DNA from: Gillisia sp. CAL575
GTDB taxonomy: Bacteria; Bacteroidota; Bacteroidia; Flavobacteriales; Flavobacteriaceae
Reading direction: 5' to 3'
DNA: 64,000 bases
Assembly: GCF_000403785.1 (NCBI RefSeq)
Contig: NZ_APHJ01000054.1
Span: forward strand, 62,001 to 126,000
Position 1 is the stretch's first letter; each line of letters begins with the position of its first letter. This document shows positions 60,304 through 64,000 of the stretch, in pieces. The notes beneath the pieces were generated by a model. That model did no database searches. It had not been told where the DNA came from and saw only the letters and a program-made list of their open reading frames with translations. Both the position numbers and the translations under genes were made by a program.

Positions 60304-61800
60304 TTAATCTTTGTATATCAGGTTAGTGTTCATTTCAATTACGCATTTTTCTATACCATTATTCATGATGTTTTCATAGGCCTTGGTATAAGCTTCACCG
60401 AAAGCTGGAGACTCTTTAAGTTTCCCGAAAACAGACGCTATTTCTAAAAAGGCTTTTGGATTGTTTATTGATGCTAAAGCTTTTTCATTTAAAAGAGATT
60501 TCAATGCATCTTTGATATTCAATTCGTTACCGTTTTCATCTTTCCCTAAACTATAAATTGCCCAAGCTGCGATTACAAATGCAGCCAATTTAATAGATCC
60601 GTTATTATCTAATTGTGAATTTACTGTTGGTAAAATAAAAATTGGAAACTTAGCAGAACTTTCTGAACAAATTCTGTCTATTTGATCTTTTATGTTAATG
60701 TTTCCAAACCTCTCTAATAACGACTGTTTGTAATCTTTTAAATTAATGCCTTCTAAATTGCCTAGAACCGGTGTTACTTCCACATCCATATAATTATTTA
60801 AAAAAACTCTGATGTTTTGATTATTTACGGCTTCGTCTATCGTAGAGTATCCAATCAAGGCTCCAAGAATTCCTAATACAGAATGTCCGGCATTTAGTAA
60901 GCTCAGTTTCATCTTTTCATAAGGGACCACATTCTCTACTAACTGTGCTCCTACAGTTTCCCAAGCTGGTCTACCTTCAATAAAATCATCTTCAATTACC
61001 CATTGTATAAAAGGCTCGCAAACTACTGGCCAGGCATCCTCTATTCCGGAGGTTTCTATTAAATTAGAAATATCGCTTGGAGTAGTTACAGGTGTAATTC
61101 TGTCTACCATTGCATTTGGAAAAGTTACCTTAGATTCTATCCATTGTACTAAATTAGGTTCAGCAGACTCAACATAGCTAAGAAGCATTTTTCTAGTCAT
61201 ATGTCCATTGCCTTGAATATTATCGCAGGATTGAATTGTACAACCTTTTAAGCCTCTATCTTTTCTAAGTTTTAAAGCTTGCGTTAAATAACCAAATATG
61301 GTCTTTGGGGACTGCGGATGCTTTAAATCATGCTGAATTAATGGGTTGCTAAAATCGAATTTTTTTGTGGCTTCATTATAATTATATCCACCTTCTGTAA
61401 TGGTTAAGGTTATAATTTTTACCTCTGGACTTGCCATTTTTTCAATCACTTTTATCGGGTCTTCTGGAGCAAACAAATATTCTACTATAGAACCAATTAC
61501 TCGTTTAGTGTGTGTGCCATCTAATTCTTTAACGATTAAGGTATATAAACCGTCTTGTTCTTTTAAGGTATTATATATTTTAGTATCAAAATCTAAGAGT
61601 GCCACCCCACAAATCCCCCAATCTGTAACAGATTGATCATGTAACAGCTGGTCTGTATAAAAGGCTTCATGTGCTCTATGAAAACCACCAATACCAACAT
61701 GTACAATACCTGTTTTAAGTTTAGACCTATCGTATTGTGGTGTAGAAATTCTTTCAGAAATATTAGAAAGATTTTTATTGTTTAGTTTATAATTTTTCAT
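60304..61800 (-). CDS. Mannitol dehydrogenase family protein
   Basis: A 498-residue polyol-specific long-chain dehydrogenase. Rossmann start TGIVHVGIGGFHRAHEAFY, NAD-loop TEGGYNY, SCDNIQGNGHMTRKMLL and the catalytic Lys/Asn/His region KMKLSLLNAGHSVLGILGALIGY (landmark LLNAGHS). It oxidises mannitol or a similar polyol (arabitol, glucitol) to a ketose. It is flanked by an RbsC-like importer and a fructokinase-like enzyme, so mannitol to fructose to fructose 6-phosphate is the likely route. Fructuronate reductase (UxuB) is a related alternative. Confidence 0.9.
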   Translation of the reverse strand: MKNYKLNNKNLSNISERISTPQYDRSKLKTGIVHVGIGGFHRAHEAFYTDQLLHDQSVTDWGICGVALLDFDTKIYNTLKEQDGLYTLIVKELDGTHTKRVIGSIVEYLFAPEDPIKVIEKMASPEVKIITLTITEGGYNYNEATKKFDFSNPLIQHDLKHPQSPKTIFGYLTQALKLRKDRGLKGCTIQSCDNIQGNGHMTRKMLLSYVESAEPNLVQWIESKVTFPNAMVDRITPVTTPSDISNLIETSGIEDAWPVVCEPFIQWVIEDDFIEGRPAWETVGAQLVENVVPYEKMKLSLLNAGHSVLGILGALIGYSTIDEAVNNQNIRVFLNNYMDVEVTPVLGNLEGINLKDYKQSLLERFGNINIKDQIDRICSESSAKFPIFILPTVNSQLDNNGSIKLAAFVIAAWAIYSLGKDENGNELNIKDALKSLLNEKALASINNPKAFLEIASVFGKLKESPAFGEAYTKAYENIMNNGIEKCVIEMNTNLIYKD

Positions 61801-61815
61801 CGAAGTATTTTATAA

Positions 61816-62784
61816 TTATTTACTCTCAAACCTTTGAAGAAGTACTGCAAATATGATGATAACACCTTTTACTACTTGTTGTGGATAAGAGGGTACATTC
61901 AATAGATTTAATATGTTTCCTATCAATCCTAAAATAAGAACACCCATAAGCGTATTTATTGCTGTCCCTCTTCCACCATTTAAACTTGCTCCGCCAATTA
62001 CTACCGCGGCAATAGCATCAAGTTCCCAAGCCATTCCCATATTTGGGGAACCCAAGTTGGTTCTGGATGCCACAATTATTGCTGCAGTTGCAGCTAAAGC
62101 ACCAGAAATAGCATATACCAAAAACTTGTATTTATTTACTTTTATTCCCGATAATCGTGAGGCTTCTTCATTACTTCCAATAGCTATTATTAATCTTCCA
62201 AATACGTTATAACGCAGCATAACCATAGTCATGATCACAATAATAAAAAACACAATCGCAATATTTGGAATTCCTAAAGTTGAATTATTAGCAAAATTAG
62301 ACATGAATTCTCCTCCTGGTGTTTTAAAGGTAATAGGAGATCCTTTGGAATAAATAAAACCTAAACCTCGCGCAATAGTCATTAAGGCTAATGTGGCTAC
62401 AAAAGGCGCCATTTTTTGATAGGCAACTAGATACCCAGAGACGCTTCCTAAACTGAAGCCAATTATAATAGTTAGTAAAATAGCAACTGGTAGGATCACC
62501 ATATTTACCAAAAGAGCAAAGATTACAGCGAGTAACGCAACCATAGACCCTACAGATAAATCTATACCCCCAGTTAGAATTACTATTAACATACCGATGC
62601 TAATAATACCTAATCCGGAGACTTGTTTTAATAAATTTGAAAGGTTAACTGAAGTTAGAAATACATCAGAAATTAATGCTGAAAATATAACCAGTACAAT
62701 AAAAATAAATATAGTATTATACTTTACTAAGAACTTAAGAATTCCACCAGGACTACTAAGTTGTTGTTTTAAGGTTAAAGCCAT
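61816..62784 (-). CDS. Sugar ABC transporter permease (RbsC-like)
   Basis: A 322-residue inner-membrane protein with about eight to ten helices. The BPD_transp_2 family markers are clear: LIVILTGGIDLSVGSMVALLAVI (landmark GGIDLSVG), GSNEEASRLSGIKVNKYK, and AAVVIGGASLNGGRGT. It forms the channel of a ribose/polyol type importer together with the ATPase next to it. No substrate-binding protein gene is seen in the window; it may lie just beyond the right edge. Confidence 0.92.
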   Translation of the reverse strand: MALTLKQQLSSPGGILKFLVKYNTIFIFIVLVIFSALISDVFLTSVNLSNLLKQVSGLGIISIGMLIVILTGGIDLSVGSMVALLAVIFALLVNMVILPVAILLTIIIGFSLGSVSGYLVAYQKMAPFVATLALMTIARGLGFIYSKGSPITFKTPGGEFMSNFANNSTLGIPNIAIVFFIIVIMTMVMLRYNVFGRLIIAIGSNEEASRLSGIKVNKYKFLVYAISGALAATAAIIVASRTNLGSPNMGMAWELDAIAAVVIGGASLNGGRGTAINTLMGVLILGLIGNILNLLNVPSYPQQVVKGVIIIFAVLLQRFESK

Positions 62785-62805
62785 AACGTGATTTTTAAAT
62801 TAATT

Positions 62806-64000
62806 TTATTGTTTTAAAGGTTCCCCAATAGAGTACCGTAATATATTTTCTTCGGAAAATTGATCTTTTTGTAACTCTCCATAAAAAGTTCCTTTGTGCA
62901 TAACAAGAATGCGATCTGAAATTCCCATTATCTCTGGCATATCTGAAGATATTACTACTACTCCAACACCTTTTTTAGCAACTTCATTGATCAACTTATA
63001 AATTTCGATTTTAGCGCCTACATCTACTCCTCTTGTTGGCTCATCAATAAAAATAACTTTACTATCTATGCTTAACCATTTTGCTAGAGCAACTTTTTGC
63101 TGATTTCCTCCACTTAGGTTTTTGACATTGATCTCAGAATTTGGGGTCTTAATATTTAATTTTTCAATTAAACCCAAAACTTTTTTATACTCGTTATCTA
63201 CATTAATAAAACCCAGTTTGCTGGATATAGAATCGAAATTAGTTACGCTTATATTTCGTCTTATAGATAATGGCAAAAACACGCCTTCTTCTTTTCTGTC
63301 TTCAGAAACAAAACCTATTTGATGACCCGCAGCATCTACAGGAGATTTCGTTTTAATTTCTTTACCATTTAAAATTAAAGTTCCAGATTTCTTTTTATCT
63401 GCTCCAAAAATAAGCTTCGCAGTTTCTGTTCTACCGCTTCCTCCCAAACCAGCGATCCCTAAAACCTCTCCTGGTCTTACCGAAAATGAAACATCATGTA
63501 CTAAAGTGTTTTTAGCTGTGAGATTTTTAACTTCTAAAATAGGTACCTCGCCAATTTTAACATCTCGTACTGGAAATAGATCTTTTAGCTCTCTACCAAT
63601 CATCAACCGTATTACTCCATCTTTATTTGTGTCTGAAACAGCCATACTACCAGTATCTACTCCATCTCTAAGTACGGTTACAGAGTCTGCTATTTTAAAA
63701 ATTTCATCTAGGTGATGCGAGATATAGATTATAGAGATCCCTTTCTCTTTTAATTTGAAAAGATTCTCGAATAATTTTTTAATATCTGTAGGATCAAAAA
63801 CGGTAGTAGGCTCATCTAAAACTAAAACTTTTGTGTCTTCAGATAATGCCTTTGCTATTTCTACAACTTGCTTTTGAACAATACTTAGACTTCTTACTTT
63901 TGCTGAGGCATCAATTTTAAAACCTAAAGAATCAATAAGTTCTTGTGCATCCTGGGTGATTTTTTTCCAATTCATCCAGAATTTTCTCGAACCTAATTTG
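62806..64000 (-). CDS. Sugar ABC transporter ATP-binding protein (RbsA-like), 5' end outside window
   Basis: The reading frame runs to the window edge; an internal Met at 63975 (MNWKKI) is not the real start, because the preceding codons KLGSRKFW continue the RbsA pattern. Two ATPase halves are partly present. The first shows LSIVQKQVVEIAKALS and VLVLDEPTTVFD. The second has a degenerate Walker A (GLGGSGRTE), as is normal for RbsA, and the signature LSGGNQQKVALAKWL with VIFIDEPTRGVDVG. It drives the RbsC-like permease downstream. Confidence 0.93.
   Translation of the reverse strand, partial: KLGSRKFWMNWKKITQDAQELIDSLGFKIDASAKVRSLSIVQKQVVEIAKALSEDTKVLVLDEPTTVFDPTDIKKLFENLFKLKEKGISIIYISHHLDEIFKIADSVTVLRDGVDTGSMAVSDTNKDGVIRLMIGRELKDLFPVRDVKIGEVPILEVKNLTAKNTLVHDVSFSVRPGEVLGIAGLGGSGRTETAKLIFGADKKKSGTLILNGKEIKTKSPVDAAGHQIGFVSEDRKEEGVFLPLSIRRNISVTNFDSISSKLGFINVDNEYKKVLGLIEKLNIKTPNSEINVKNLSGGNQQKVALAKWLSIDSKVIFIDEPTRGVDVGAKIEIYKLINEVAKKGVGVVVISSDMPEIMGISDRILVMHKGTFYGELQKDQFSEENILRYSIGEPLKQ

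Overview
The window is AT-rich DNA from a member of the Bacteroidetes, most likely a marine Flavobacteriaceae (Gramella/Christiangramia-like). The genus is an inference. It rests on TAnnTTTG-type promoter elements, families typical of flavobacteria (DUF1835, DUF3667, DUF6503, GIN domain, fused alpha/beta E1 dehydrogenase) and the style of the intergenic repeats. I saw no rRNA, tRNA, CRISPR array, transposase or integrase.

Layout. 1-2540 is a minus-strand housekeeping operon: nucleoside phosphorylase (cut by the window edge), DUF1835 protein, SUI1/YciH, 2OG-Fe(II) oxygenase. 2663-6238 holds a fused branched-chain 2-oxoacid dehydrogenase E1, a tiny DUF1328 membrane protein and two lipoproteins (lipocalin-like, OmpA-like). 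6313-12785 is a compact eight-gene biosynthetic operon: flavoprotein, methyltransferase, type III polyketide synthase, FabI-like enoyl reductase, FabZ-like dehydratase, FabF-like ketosynthase, acyl carrier protein and phosphopantetheinyl transferase. I read it as a phenolic-lipid (alkylresorcinol/alkylquinone-like) pathway with its own acyl-starter machinery. 12869-22434 holds a degenerate metallo-beta-lactamase-fold protein, a membrane protein, aconitase, a dinucleotide-binding oxidoreductase, a decayed formate/nitrite transporter, a ribosome hibernation factor, a CDF transporter, a GIN-domain protein, an unknown protein and a Bcr-type MFS exporter.

22435-34375 is the accessory region. It is rich in repeats and hairpins and carries two large minus-strand STAND-type P-loop NTPases that look like antiviral (Avs/bacterial NLR-like) defence genes. 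One has an N-terminal Cap4/DUF4297-like nuclease domain and is split from its C-terminal part by a frameshift at a run of eight A. The other has N-terminal membrane segments. A 44-bp direct repeat brackets the nuclease-STAND module. A DUF3667 membrane protein nearby is bracketed by another diverged repeat pair.

34376-51244 returns to core metabolism and regulation: ThiE, acyl-CoA dehydrogenase, a hybrid histidine kinase with a 21-residue tandem-repeat coiled coil, an LLM flavin oxidoreductase, a sigma-like factor, AckA-Pta with a cysteine-less ArsC-like protein, an SDR, a large KatE-type catalase, a decayed SnoaL-like gene, a quinone-oxidoreductase-like enzyme and a divergent AraC regulator. 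51378-59164 is an eight-gene MacAB-TolC-like efflux operon ending in DUF6503, DoxX and a LytS/LytR-type two-component system; its permease gene carries a one-base frameshift. 59419-64000 is a sugar-alcohol catabolic operon: PfkB kinase, mannitol dehydrogenase family enzyme, and the permease and ATPase (cut by the edge) of an RbsAC-like ABC importer.

Four genes are visibly broken (nuclease-STAND, MacB-type permease, formate/nitrite transporter, SnoaL-like). The two single-base frameshifts could be real lesions, programmed slippage, or consensus errors; read-level data would decide.
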